The position numbers and the translations under genes were made by a program. Below, in pieces: positions 29,578 to 39,001 of a stretch of 64,000 bases of DNA. The notes below the pieces were generated by a model that was not told the origin of the DNA, searched no databases, and saw only the letters and a program-made list of their open reading frames with translations. Numbering within the stretch: the stretch's first letter is position 1; each line of letters opens with the position of its first letter. The DNA is taken from positions 848,501 through 912,500 of the forward strand of contig NZ_JANINP010000006.1 of the NCBI RefSeq assembly GCF_024508665.1, written 5' to 3'. Origin of the DNA: Sphingomonas sp. GTDB lineage: Bacteria > Pseudomonadota > Alphaproteobacteria > Sphingomonadales > Sphingomonadaceae.

Positions 29578-29772
29578 GTGACCGACAAGCCCGAAGAAGA
29601 GAATGAGATCATGGCCGCGGCGCGGATTGCCAAGGAGCGCCAGAAAGGCGCCGAAGGCACGCCCGAGCCGGCGAAGCTGAGCAAATGGGGCATGGCGGCA
29701 TTGGGCGCGGGCGTCGGGTCGGCCGCGGTGGCCGCGGCAATACTCTACGCCAATCGCAACAAGAAGCGGTGA
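29578..29772 (+). CDS. Short single-pass membrane protein after tgt
   Basis: 64 residues from a GTG placed 6 bp after GAGGAGA; a second GTG overlapping the tgt stop at 29572 is also possible. Acidic/charged N-terminus (TDKPEEENEIMAAARIAKER), then one membrane helix near the C-terminus (WGMAALGAGVGSAAVAAAIL) and a basic end NRNKKR. No family recognised. The reading frame, start signal and helix support a real gene, probably expressed with tgt. Confidence 0.65.
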   Translation: MTDKPEEENEIMAAARIAKERQKGAEGTPEPAKLSKWGMAALGAGVGSAAVAAAILYANRNKKR

Positions 29773-29906
29773 TGGCGTTTGGCGTCTGATCGCCGGTGCT
29801 TGTCGCTGGCGACGGCGCCAGGTGAGTAGGCAACGGCGAGCGATTGACAGGCGGCGTTTTAGCGCGACACATCGGCGCCATCCTCCCCTCCTTTGCGGAG
29901 ACTTGA

Positions 29907-32765
29907 ATGCGTCTGACTCGTGCCGCCCTGCTGATGGGCGCCGCCCTGTTTCCCCTTGCCGCTATCGCTGCGCCACCCAAGAAACCCGCGCCAAAGGCTG
30001 CGGCTGCCAGCGCAACCGCCGTCAAGCCGATTGCCTATACCGTCCGCACGCTACCCAACGGCCTGCGGGTCTATGCCATCCGCGACGCCAAGACCGCCAA
30101 CGTCTCGGTGCAGGTCTGGTACGATGTCGGGTCGAAGGACGATCCCAAGGGCAAGTCCGGCTTCGCGCACATGTTCGAACATCTGATGTTCAAGGCGACG
30201 CGCAACCTGAAGTCGGAGAATTTCGATCGCCTGACCGAGGATGTCGGCGGCTATAACAACGCTTCGACCAACGACGATTACACCAATTATTTCGAGGTCG
30301 TCCCTGCCAACCACCTCCAGCGGCTGCTGTTCGCCGAGGCCGATCGCATGGCCAGCCTGGTGGTCGAGCCGGTGAGCTATGCCTCCGAGCGCGACGTGGT
30401 GAAGGAAGAGCTCCGTCTGCGCACCCTGGCGACCCCATACGGCAAGCTCTATTCGATCTATTATCCCGAGATCAGCTATCGCGTGCATCCCTATGCGCGA
30501 CCCGGGATCGGCAGCCTGGAAAATCTCGAGGCCGCTACGATCGACGATGTCCGCGCCTTCCACGCGACTTATTATCGGCCGGACAATGCGGTGCTGGTGG
30601 TCGCGGGCAATTTCGATCCGGCGCAACTGAACCAGTGGGTCGACGCATATTTCGCCGGGATCAAGAAGCCCGACCGACCGATTCCGCGCGTGACCGTCGT
30701 CGAGCCGCCGCGCACCACGCCGACCCGGTATACGGTCTACGAGCCCAACACACCGCTTCCGGCCGTGCTGATCAGCTATCAGGTTCCGCCGGACAACAAT
30801 GCCGACATTCCGGCGCTGACCGTGCTCGACGCGATCCTGTCGCGGGGCGATAGCTCGCGGCTGTATCAGGACCTCGTCTATCGCGATCAGCTCGCCCAAT
30901 CGGCCAACACGTTCCTCGACACCAAACAGGGCACCGGATCGTTCGTCGTCACCGCGACCATGGCCGATGGCAAAAGTGTCGCCGATGGCGAAAAGGCGTT
31001 GCGAGCCGAAATTGCGCGCGCCCGCGATACCCTGGTGACTCCGGCCGAACTGACCCGCGCCAAGAACCAGTTGATCACCGCCACGATCGAAAGCCGCGAG
31101 ACAGCCGATGGCAAGGCGTCAACGATCGCGCGATCGGTGATCATCGATGGCGATCCCGCCGCCGCCGACAAGCAGCTTGCCGCGATCGGCAGGGTGACAG
31201 CCGCCGATATTCGGCGCGTGGCGCGCAAATATCTGACCGACAACGGCTCGGCGACGATCAACTATATGCCCGCCGAAATGGCGCCCAAGGACGGGCCGAA
31301 AGGTGACAAGATCGCCGTTGCCGGCACCGTCGAGGTCGCCGCGCTCAAGACGCCAAGCGATGTCGAAGTGGTCAAGCCGGCGAGCGACGCCGAGCGTGTA
31401 GCAATCCCCGCGCCGGCCAAACCGGTAGTTGCGTCACTGCCTGCCCCGGTCACGGCGACACTGGGCAACGGCATGAAGCTGATCGTGGTGGAAAAGCATG
31501 ATTTGCCGCTGATCACGACGCAAGTGCTTGCCAATGGCGGCGGCGCCGCCGATCCGGCCGACCGTGCCGGGCTCAATAGTTTGACCGCCGATCTGATGAC
31601 CAAGGGCACCAAGACGCGATCGGCGACCCAGATCGCCAATGAGGTCGAGAAGCTCGGCGGCTCGATCAGCTCGGCTGTCGGCTGGGATGCCGCAGCGGTG
31701 ACTCTGCAAGTCAAGTCGGACCAGATCGCCCCGGCGATGGCGGTCCTCGCCGACGTCGCGCGCAATCCCGTGTTCGCGGCCGAGGAAATCGAGCGCGACC
31801 GCGCGCAGACGATCGACAGCGTTCAGGTCCAGCTCAAGAATCCGGGCCGGCTCGCCTCGCTGGTCGCGGCGCGCACGGTGATGGGCGGCGGACCTTATGG
31901 TCATCCGATCACGGGCACGCCGGCTTCGCTCAAGGCGATCACGCGAAGCGAAGTGCAGGCCGCCTATGCGCACACCTGGGCGCCGGCGCGCGCGACCTTG
32001 GTGATGGTAGGGGATATCACGCCCGCCGCCGCCAAGGCGCTGGCCGAAGCCAATTTCGGCAGCTGGCAGGCGAAGGCCGCGCCCGTCGCTGCGCCCAAGA
32101 CCGATTCCGCCAATGCGACGCCGCGGGTCATCGTCGTCGACATGCCCAATGCCGGCCAGGCTGGCGTCGTCGTCGCCCGCCCGGGTATCGCCCGCAGCGA
32201 TCCCGATTTCTACGCGGCCAGCGTCGCCAATGCGACCCTGGGCGTCGGCTTCTCGTCGCGGCTCAACCAGGAAATCCGCATCAAGCGCGGGCTGGCTTAT
32301 GGCGCGGGCAGCGGCATCGCGGCGCGGCGCCAGCCGGGCTATCTCGCAGCCAATACCCAGACCAAGAACCCCTCGGCGCCCGAAGTAGTGGGCCTGATCA
32401 TCGATACGATGAAGGGGATGGGCTCCGCGCCGGTTCCGGATGGCGAACTCGCCTCGCGCAAGGCGGTGCTGATCGGCGATTTCGGCCGCGATACGGAGAC
32501 GACCGGGGGTATTGCCGGCGTATTAGGTGACTATGTCGTCGAGAATGTGCCCCTGTCCGAACTCAAGGCATTCACTCCCAAGGTCGAAGGCGTCGATGCG
32601 GCGGCGGTACAGCGCGTCGCGCAGCGGCTGCTCGATCCGACTAATGCCAGCGTCATCGTGGTCGGCGACGCGAAGCTGTTCCTCGACGGCCTCAGGAAGA
32701 AATATCCGAACGTCGAGGTGATCCCGGCGGACAAGGTCAATCTGGACAGCGTGTCGTTGAAATAG
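29907..32765 (+). CDS. M16-family zinc metallopeptidase, two-domain, exported
   Basis: 952 residues. Signal peptide in the first 21 residues (MRLTRAALLMGAALFPLAAI). N-terminal peptidase half with the inverted zinc motif HMFEH at 88-92 and the third ligand Glu168, about 76 residues later as the family requires. The second half (from about 500) repeats the fold without the zinc residues, as in pitrilysin-type proteins. Likely degrades peptides in the periplasm. The family is close to YmxG/PqqL-type insulinases. Alone on its strand and convergent with the Crp-type gene. Confidence 0.93.
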   Translation: MRLTRAALLMGAALFPLAAIAAPPKKPAPKAAAASATAVKPIAYTVRTLPNGLRVYAIRDAKTANVSVQVWYDVGSKDDPKGKSGFAHMFEHLMFKATRNLKSENFDRLTEDVGGYNNASTNDDYTNYFEVVPANHLQRLLFAEADRMASLVVEPVSYASERDVVKEELRLRTLATPYGKLYSIYYPEISYRVHPYARPGIGSLENLEAATIDDVRAFHATYYRPDNAVLVVAGNFDPAQLNQWVDAYFAGIKKPDRPIPRVTVVEPPRTTPTRYTVYEPNTPLPAVLISYQVPPDNNADIPALTVLDAILSRGDSSRLYQDLVYRDQLAQSANTFLDTKQGTGSFVVTATMADGKSVADGEKALRAEIARARDTLVTPAELTRAKNQLITATIESRETADGKASTIARSVIIDGDPAAADKQLAAIGRVTAADIRRVARKYLTDNGSATINYMPAEMAPKDGPKGDKIAVAGTVEVAALKTPSDVEVVKPASDAERVAIPAPAKPVVASLPAPVTATLGNGMKLIVVEKHDLPLITTQVLANGGGAADPADRAGLNSLTADLMTKGTKTRSATQIANEVEKLGGSISSAVGWDAAAVTLQVKSDQIAPAMAVLADVARNPVFAAEEIERDRAQTIDSVQVQLKNPGRLASLVAARTVMGGGPYGHPITGTPASLKAITRSEVQAAYAHTWAPARATLVMVGDITPAAAKALAEANFGSWQAKAAPVAAPKTDSANATPRVIVVDMPNAGQAGVVVARPGIARSDPDFYAASVANATLGVGFSSRLNQEIRIKRGLAYGAGSGIAARRQPGYLAANTQTKNPSAPEVVGLIIDTMKGMGSAPVPDGELASRKAVLIGDFGRDTETTGGIAGVLGDYVVENVPLSELKAFTPKVEGVDAAAVQRVAQRLLDPTNASVIVVGDAKLFLDGLRKKYPNVEVIPADKVNLDSVSLK

Positions 32766-32880
32766 GGTCCTTCGTCATGCCGCTCTTGTGCTGGCGTCCA
32801 CCGAGCCACAGGTGCGAGGTGTGAGCGGACCCGATACAAGGCCGGGTCACGGCCCGGGCTGTGGCTCGCGCGATAATTAA

Positions 32881-32914
32881 CGTCGGGGAGGACGCTCGCG
32901 AATCCTCCCCGACG
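32881..32914. terminator. Strong hairpin between convergent genes
   Basis: Perfect 12-bp stem CGTCGGGGAGGA with a 10-nt loop, in the gap between the M16 peptidase gene and the convergent Crp-type gene. Very stable, so a bidirectional terminator is likely, though T-runs are lacking. Confidence 0.6.
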
Positions 32915-32928
32915 CCCCCCTCCAAGCC

Positions 32929-33723
32929 CTAACGCGGTGCCGGCAGCCAGCTCAGGTCGAGCCCCTCGTAGCGGTCGACATAATTGGCCGCGCGAAGAAG
33001 CCCGCGTTCGTTGGTAAAGGTGACGCGTCCGTTCTCGCGTGCGATCAGCCCTTCTTCCTCGATCCGGCGCAACATGCGGTTGACGTGGACGGCGGTCAGC
33101 CCCGTGGCGTCGCCAATCTCTTCCTGGGTCAGGCCGAGGGTGAACGTGTCGGTGATCGACTTGTCGCCCGCGCGCAAGCGGTTGCGCATATCGATCAGCA
33201 CTGCGGCGACGCGCGCCTTGGCCGAGGTGCGGCCGAGCGCGGCGAGCCGGTCGGTCAGCGCCGCCCGTTCGATCTGGCTGTAAACCAGCAGCAATGCCGC
33301 CAACCGTGGATGCCCCGCGATGATGTCGCTCAACGCCGCGCGCTCGAACGGCGCCACCACCGCGTCGCTGAGCGCGGTCAGTGTCTCGGGTGCCTCGCGA
33401 TAGACCAGGCTCGACAGTGCGACCATGTCGCCGGGAAACAGGAATCGCAGGATTTGACGGCTGCCGTCGTCGAGCAGGCTCGACGACATCAATACGCCCT
33501 TGCGGACAACGAACATGTCGCCGGAGCGATCGTTCTCGCGCTGAATCGTCGCACCGCGCCTGATCGGCCGCTCGCGTTCCTCGATGCGTTCGAGGGCCGC
33601 ATGTTCCGCCGGGGTTAAGGTAACCAGATCGCCTAATCGTTCGGCGAAACAACTGCCTGACACGTCGAACAACACTCCCCCGGAACTTGGAGGGTACAGA
33701 GCAGCGCGCGCGGACCTGTGCAT
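32929..33723 (-). CDS. Crp/Fnr-family transcriptional regulator
   Basis: 264 residues as drawn. Cyclic-nucleotide-type sensor domain (GDMFVVRKGVLMSSSLLDDG, FLFPGDMVALSSLVYREAPE) followed by a winged HTH LTQEEIGDATGLTAVHVNRM and RRIEEEGLIAREN. The N-terminal Cys cluster of oxygen-sensing FNR is absent; only a single Cys appears, so it is not an FNR-type oxygen sensor. The start is uncertain: the ATG at 33723 lacks a ribosome site, and GTG/TTG codons just after GGGGGAG, about 17-21 codons later, may be used. Convergent with the M16 gene, divergent from murA. Confidence 0.88.
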   Translation of the reverse strand: MHRSARAALYPPSSGGVLFDVSGSCFAERLGDLVTLTPAEHAALERIEERERPIRRGATIQRENDRSGDMFVVRKGVLMSSSLLDDGSRQILRFLFPGDMVALSSLVYREAPETLTALSDAVVAPFERAALSDIIAGHPRLAALLLVYSQIERAALTDRLAALGRTSAKARVAAVLIDMRNRLRAGDKSITDTFTLGLTQEEIGDATGLTAVHVNRMLRRIEEEGLIARENGRVTFTNERGLLRAANYVDRYEGLDLSWLPAPR

Positions 33724-33835
33724 TAAAGTCGATCAATGGTGATGATCGCGCGTTGCTGTGACAGTGGCGGCCCCACCGAACGACAATGGACGCGTTGCGC
33801 TTGCTTGCGGCGTGGCGGGCGATAGAAGCCGTTGG

Positions 33836-35119
33836 ATGGACCGTATCCTCATTCGCGGCGGCAATCGCCTGACGGGCAAGCTGCCGATCTCGGGCGCCAA
33901 GAATTCCGCGCTGACGCTGATGCCGTGCGCGCTGTTGACCGAGGAGCCGGTGACGCTGCGCAACCTGCCGCGGCTCGCCGACGTCGACAGTTTCGGCCAC
34001 CTGCTCAACCAGCTCGGCGTCTCGACCGAGATCGAGGGCGCGCGGCCGAGCGATTTCGGCCGCGTCATGACGATGCGCGCCGGCCGGCTGACCTCGACCG
34101 AGGCGCCGTACGACATCGTGCGCAAGATGCGCGCCTCGATCCTGGTGCTGGGCCCCTTGGTCGCGCGCGCCGGCGAGGCGACCGTGTCGCTGCCCGGTGG
34201 CTGCTCGATCGGTAACCGCCCGATCGACCTGCACCTGAAGGCGCTCGAGGCGATGGGCGCGCGGATCGAACTCGCCGCCGGCTATGTGAAGGCGATCGCG
34301 CCGGGCGGCCGCTTGCCCGGCGGGCGTGTCGCTTTCCCGATCGTGTCGGTCGGCGCCACCGAGAACGCGCTGATGGCCGCCGTGCTCGCCAAGGGCGGCA
34401 CGGTGATCGAGAACGCCGCGCGCGAGCCGGAGATCGTCGACCTGTGCAACCTGCTGCTCGCGATGGGCGCCTCGATTTCCGGGGTCGGCACCGAGCGGCT
34501 GGAGATCGAAGGCGTCGAGCGCCTGCACGGAGCGACCTATCGCGTGATGCCCGACCGTATCGAGGCCGGCAGCTATGCCTGCGCGGCGGCGATCACCGGC
34601 GGGTCGGTCGAATTGGTCGGGGCCAAACCCGACGACATGCGGGCGACGATCGCGGCGCTCATCGACGCCGGAGTCAGCGTCGAGGAAAAGGGCAGTTCGT
34701 TGTTCGTGTCGTCGGACGGCAAGCTCAAGCCGCTGACTCTGTCGACCGCGCCGTTCCCGGGGTTCCCGACCGACATGCAGGCGCAGTTCATGGCAATGCT
34801 GTGCAAGGCCGATGGCGCCAGCGTGCTGACCGAGACGATCTTCGAAAACCGCTACATGCACGTGCCGGAGCTGGCGCGGATGGGTGCGGATATCCAGGTG
34901 CGCGGCCGCACCGCGGTGGTGCGCGGGGTCGATCACCTGGTCGGCGCGCCGGTGATGGCGACCGATCTGCGTGCCTCGATGAGCCTGATCATCGCCGGCC
35001 TCGTCGCCGAAGGGCAGACCGAGGTCAGCCGCGTCTATCACCTCGACCGTGGTTATGAGCGGCTCGAGGAGAAGTTGCAGGCGGTCGGGGCCGACATCGA
35101 ACGCGTCGGCGACGGTTAA
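33836..35119 (+). CDS. murA: UDP-N-acetylglucosamine 1-carboxyvinyltransferase
   Basis: 427 residues, normal. First committed step of peptidoglycan synthesis: PEP plus UDP-GlcNAc. Substrate Lys22 in [10 protein letters not shown] and catalytic Cys123 in [18 protein letters not shown], which is the fosfomycin-sensitive Cys form. The ATG gives [20 protein letters not shown], the family start; 26 further in-frame codons upstream are not family-like. The MFS transporter GTG follows 4 bp after the stop. Confidence 0.97.
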   Translation: MDRILIRGGNRLTGKLPISGAKNSALTLMPCALLTEEPVTLRNLPRLADVDSFGHLLNQLGVSTEIEGARPSDFGRVMTMRAGRLTSTEAPYDIVRKMRASILVLGPLVARAGEATVSLPGGCSIGNRPIDLHLKALEAMGARIELAAGYVKAIAPGGRLPGGRVAFPIVSVGATENALMAAVLAKGGTVIENAAREPEIVDLCNLLLAMGASISGVGTERLEIEGVERLHGATYRVMPDRIEAGSYACAAAITGGSVELVGAKPDDMRATIAALIDAGVSVEEKGSSLFVSSDGKLKPLTLSTAPFPGFPTDMQAQFMAMLCKADGASVLTETIFENRYMHVPELARMGADIQVRGRTAVVRGVDHLVGAPVMATDLRASMSLIIAGLVAEGQTEVSRVYHLDRGYERLEEKLQAVGADIERVGDG

Positions 35120-35123
35120 TTCG

Positions 35124-36698
35124 GTGACGCGGGGGCTCAGCACCACGCTTAGCGACCGGCAGGCGCTGTGGGCGTTTGCGCTCGGCTGCATCGCCGTGAC
35201 CATCGGCGTGTTGATGCACATTCCGATGTTCCTGATGGGCCGGATGATGCACTTCCGGCTCGCCGGCATGGCGATGGGCTGGGACATGGTGCTCGGCATG
35301 GGGCTGATCATCGCCGGCGTCGGCGTCGCTGCATACGGCCTGTTACCCCGCGATATCGCCAGGCAACGCGCCGAGAGCGGCGCGATCGAGATTTCGGCTC
35401 CCGAGGACGCGCCGTTGAGCTGGGCGCATTGGCGGCTGATGCTGGTCCTCGTCGTCGCGCTGATCATCGACGTCATGAAGCCTGCATCGCTGGGGTTCAC
35501 CGTGCCCGGCATGGTCAGCGAATATGGGGTGCCCAAGGCAACAGTGAGCCTGGTCCCGTTCTTCGCGCTGATCGGTACCGTGGCCGGGTCGGTGCTGTGG
35601 GGTGTGATCGCCGACATCTATGGCCGCAAGGCGTCGATCCTGCTGTCGGCGGTGATGTTCGTCGGCACGTCGATCTGCGGCGCCATGCCCAGCCTCGCCT
35701 GGAATATCGGCATGTGCTTCATGATGGGCGCCGCTGCCGGCGGCATGCTGCCGGTGACTTATGCGTTGCTCGCCGAGATGATGCCCAACAAGCATCGCGG
35801 GTGGAGCCTGGTGCTGGTCGGCGGCCTCGGCGCGGTTGGCGGCTATTTCGCCGCGAGTGGATTTTCGGCCTTGCTCCAGCCTGAATTCGGCTGGCGAATA
35901 TTGTGGCTGCTCAACTTGCCGAGCGGTTTGATCCTCGTCCTGCTCGGCGGCTTCATCCCGGAATCGGCCAAGTTCCTGCTGGCGCGCGGCCGCGATGCCG
36001 AGGCGCGGGCAGTGATGGCGCGGTTCGGATCGACCGCGAAGCGCCTCGCGGCGCTGCCGCCGCTGCCAGCGGGAACGGTGAGTCATGCGCTAACCGGCGC
36101 CAAACTGATCGGCAAACTCGCCGCCTTGTCGATCGCCGCGATCGCCTGGGGCCTGATCAATTTCGGATTGCTCTTATGGTTGCCCGCCGATCTGGTCGCC
36201 AAAGGATATTCGGTTGCGGTGTCGAGCAAATTGCTGGCCGAATCCGCGTTGATCGCTTTCCCGACCGTGTTCGTCGCCGCGCTGATGTACAGTCGTTGGA
36301 GCACCAAATGGTCGCTCGTCACGATGATCGGCGTCACCTTGATCGGCTTGGTCGGCGTGCTGCAGCTCGAATTTGCCGGAACCGGCAGCCCGGTCCTGCC
36401 GGTGGCGTTGCTGATCGTCGGATCCAACGGCATCATCGCGATCCTGCTGCCCTACACCGCAGAAAGCTTCCCGCTGCGGGTCCGTGGTCGCGCGACGGGG
36501 TGGGTCGCGGCGTGTACCAAGGGCGGCGGTGTCGCTGCCCAGGCGCTCAGCATCACTGCCCTGGTGCCGGCAATGGGCGTCACTGCCGGGTTGATCATCG
36601 TGCCGACGGCGCTCGCGCTCGGCCTATGCGCCTGGTTCGGCCGCGAGACGCGGGGCAGGGACCTCCGCCTGCTGGACGACGCGGTGGCTGCCGTCTGA
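35124..36698 (+). CDS. Major facilitator superfamily transporter
   Basis: 524 residues with about 12 membrane helices. MFS motif A is visible as GVIADIYGRKASILLSAVMF between helices 2 and 3, and a related GRDAEARAVMARFG in the central cytoplasmic loop. The N-terminal extension adds helices ahead of the usual first one (ALWAFALGCIAVTIGVLMHI and MVLGMGLIIAGVGVAAYG). Resembles the sugar/aromatic-acid porter types, but the substrate cannot be assigned. GTG start 4 bp after murA, so expressed with it; ends 3 bp before the convergent GMC gene. Confidence 0.88.
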   Translation: MTRGLSTTLSDRQALWAFALGCIAVTIGVLMHIPMFLMGRMMHFRLAGMAMGWDMVLGMGLIIAGVGVAAYGLLPRDIARQRAESGAIEISAPEDAPLSWAHWRLMLVLVVALIIDVMKPASLGFTVPGMVSEYGVPKATVSLVPFFALIGTVAGSVLWGVIADIYGRKASILLSAVMFVGTSICGAMPSLAWNIGMCFMMGAAAGGMLPVTYALLAEMMPNKHRGWSLVLVGGLGAVGGYFAASGFSALLQPEFGWRILWLLNLPSGLILVLLGGFIPESAKFLLARGRDAEARAVMARFGSTAKRLAALPPLPAGTVSHALTGAKLIGKLAALSIAAIAWGLINFGLLLWLPADLVAKGYSVAVSSKLLAESALIAFPTVFVAALMYSRWSTKWSLVTMIGVTLIGLVGVLQLEFAGTGSPVLPVALLIVGSNGIIAILLPYTAESFPLRVRGRATGWVAACTKGGGVAAQALSITALVPAMGVTAGLIIVPTALALGLCAWFGRETRGRDLRLLDDAVAAV

Positions 36699-36701
36699 CG
36701 C

Positions 36702-38696
36702 TCAGAACGGCGCGATCGCCGTCGCGTAATGCGCCATTGCCATCGTCGTCAGCTGCGCGTTGACGCGGATGCAGCTCGTGAACGTACTGGCGTCGGTGAC
36801 GAGGACATTGGCGGTGCCATGGACGCGGCAGTCGAGATCGACCACGCCGTGTTCGCGATCCTTGCCGCGCGCGTTGCCGCCCTGAGGATGCGAGCTCGAC
36901 AAGGTGACGTCGTCCGCTTCGTTTATCGCGTTCTCGAAGAAGGCATCTACATCGTCGCCGGGTTTGAGCGTCTGGCCGCGCGCTAGGGCCGGATAGACTT
37001 CCTCCGCGCCTGCCGCGAAATGGACCTTGGTCAGCGCCGACAGCGCGCGTTTGATCAGCGGGATCTCGACGTCGTCGCGCAGCTTGAAGCTGAGCCCTGA
37101 ATCGATCAGCTGCCCGCAACGGTCGGCGGGAATCAGGATGCCGGCCGACGCCAGCCGACCGTAATTGCGCATGCGCCGCGCGTGATCGCCAAACCAGCCG
37201 GGCATCAGCGTCGACATGCTCATCGGCGGCTGGAAATGCGATTCGAGCAAGAAGTCGCCGCGGTCGACATAGGTCGCCATCTGGTCCTCGTCCCAGCTGC
37301 GCATCGATTGCTCGCCCGGCATCAAGGCGACGACCGGGCAGGCGATGTTAAGCGAGATGCCGGTGCCGGTACCGTCGATCCCGCTCGCCGCGAGGATGCG
37401 GCTCGACGCCATCGTGCCGGCGGCGACCACCACGCCTTCGCGTGCGCGGATGAAATGCTTGCGGCCATCGGCCAGCACGACCTCGACCCCGGTCGCGCGA
37501 CGCTTATCCCAATCGAGCGGGGTTTCCCAGCGGATCGCCGTGACTTTGGTTTCGGCCAGGATATGCGCGCCGCTCTTGCGCGCGTCGAGCAGGAAGGACT
37601 GCGCCATCCCCTGCTTGCGGCCATAGGGGCAGCCGGTGTTGCAATAGCCGCAATAGGCACAGGCCGCCCCGACATTGTCCGGGCCGTAATTCTTGCTGAA
37701 CCAGGGCGTTGGGGCCGCCTGGTCGCAGGGTAGGCCGGTCGCCGCCGCATGTGCCGCCCAGCCGCGCTGTAGGTGCGGGCCGTTGTGGCGCGCGGACCGC
37801 GCGTCGATCGGCCCGACCGACAAGCGTTGCTCCACGGCACGATAGGCCGCGTCGAACCGGGCTTCGTCGACTGGAGCGCCGAGCGCGGCCCAATTGGCGA
37901 AGATATTGGGGGCGTCGGGATGGGTCAGGCCGGGCTGATTGACGCGCAGGCAGATGCCGTTGTTGATGACGGTCGATCCTCCGACCACGCGGCCCTGGAA
38001 CACCACCACATCGTGGTCGCGACTGGTCTGGACGCCGCCGTCGACGAACAGCCGCGCGGTCATCTCCCATTCGCGGTGATTGAGTTTGGATGAAGGGTAG
38101 AAGGGGCCCGCTTCGACCACCAAAACGTCGTGTCCCTGGGCGGCGAGCGTTGCCGCGGCGACCGCACCGCCCGCGCCCGATCCGATGACGATCACGCCGG
38201 CTTCGTCAGGCGCTTGGGTCAGGATATCGGCGTCGGTCAGGTCCCGGCCGGGAAACTCGGTGATCGGCACTTCGCCCGGCGCCGAGCGGTCGCGATGCGC
38301 GGGCAGGGTGAAGCCGATCTGCGCGAGCACCGGATTGTCGCGATTGTCATCCTGGGTGTCGCCCTGCCAATGCCCGTAATAGCCGGCATAGACCACGCTC
38401 CGCACCCGCGCGAGGTCCTGCATCAGGTCGTTGCGCGTGCGTTCGAGCCGCCGCGCGACTTGCCGCGCGCGCCAAGCCGGGCCGAGGATCAGGAACAAGG
38501 GCCCGCCCATCACCAGGCAGAGCAGATAGAGGCTGAGCCCGATCTCGGTGGCCTTATTGCCTTTCACCAGGCCGAATTGTCTCTGAAGATTGGCGACCAC
38601 CTGGCGCGACGGGATCGCCATGTCGACATCGTGGAACAATGCCTCTGTCAACGCCTTCAGGATCGCTGCCTGAACGAAATTGAACGGCTTCCCCAT
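36702..38696 (-). CDS. GMC-family oxidoreductase with ferredoxin-like Cys cluster
   Basis: 664 residues. FAD motif VIVIGSGAGGAVAAATLAAQ at about 168-187, GMC signature VVFQGRVVGGSTVINNGIC, and the C-terminal block with SSSHPQGGNARG and ANVLVTDASTFTSCIRVNA (His and Asn of the active site). A hydrophobic segment at about 53-72 suggests a membrane anchor, as in long-chain alcohol oxidases. C347, C350, C353 and C357 lie in CAYCGYCNTGCPYG, the spacing of a [4Fe-4S] ferredoxin motif. It probably oxidises a hydrophobic alcohol, passing electrons to a carrier. The start follows GGGGGGAAGCGC. Confidence 0.88.
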   Translation of the reverse strand: MGKPFNFVQAAILKALTEALFHDVDMAIPSRQVVANLQRQFGLVKGNKATEIGLSLYLLCLVMGGPLFLILGPAWRARQVARRLERTRNDLMQDLARVRSVVYAGYYGHWQGDTQDDNRDNPVLAQIGFTLPAHRDRSAPGEVPITEFPGRDLTDADILTQAPDEAGVIVIGSGAGGAVAAATLAAQGHDVLVVEAGPFYPSSKLNHREWEMTARLFVDGGVQTSRDHDVVVFQGRVVGGSTVINNGICLRVNQPGLTHPDAPNIFANWAALGAPVDEARFDAAYRAVEQRLSVGPIDARSARHNGPHLQRGWAAHAAATGLPCDQAAPTPWFSKNYGPDNVGAACAYCGYCNTGCPYGRKQGMAQSFLLDARKSGAHILAETKVTAIRWETPLDWDKRRATGVEVVLADGRKHFIRAREGVVVAAGTMASSRILAASGIDGTGTGISLNIACPVVALMPGEQSMRSWDEDQMATYVDRGDFLLESHFQPPMSMSTLMPGWFGDHARRMRNYGRLASAGILIPADRCGQLIDSGLSFKLRDDVEIPLIKRALSALTKVHFAAGAEEVYPALARGQTLKPGDDVDAFFENAINEADDVTLSSSHPQGGNARGKDREHGVVDLDCRVHGTANVLVTDASTFTSCIRVNAQLTTMAMAHYATAIAPF

Positions 38697-38872
38697 GCGC
38701 TTCCCCCCGGTCCCGTCATGCTCTTCATAGCGGGGTTGGCCGCAGGCGGGAAACGCGTTCGTCGCCACAATGAAGTGAATGACGGTTTTACCCTGCCGCT
38801 TGCGGACGGGAGGGAGGCACTTCTAAGCGCGCCACCACCCCTCGGCCTTCGGCGCATGCTATAGGGCCTGCC

Positions 38873-39001
38873 TCAATAGCCCCATGCGCCAGCGAGGAGA
38901 GTCGTCCGCAGTGACCAGTGGCCCCAACCGCCGTCGCGATAGACGGGCAACCATAGGTCGGTGGTGAACTGACACGGGCTCGCCGCCGGATTCGTCGTCA
39001 T
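38873..39001 (-). CDS. 42-residue ORF overlapping the hydrolase stop
   Basis: ATG overlaps the TGA of the alpha/beta hydrolase gene (ATGA), the same junction used by the other genes of this run. The product MTTNPAASPCQFTTDLWLPV...TTLLAGAWGY is aromatic-rich (5 Trp/Tyr in the last 25 residues) and has no signal or membrane helix. No family recognised. The coupling argues for a real short gene; its small size leaves doubt. It is the last ORF before the GMC gene. Confidence 0.45.
   Translation of the reverse strand: MTTNPAASPCQFTTDLWLPVYRDGGWGHWSLRTTLLAGAWGY

Noticed and set aside
32531..35617. 1028-codon open frame on the minus strand
   Set aside because: It runs antisense through murA, the Crp gene and the M16 gene end, has Arg/His-rich composition and no domain; it is a GC-rich shadow frame.
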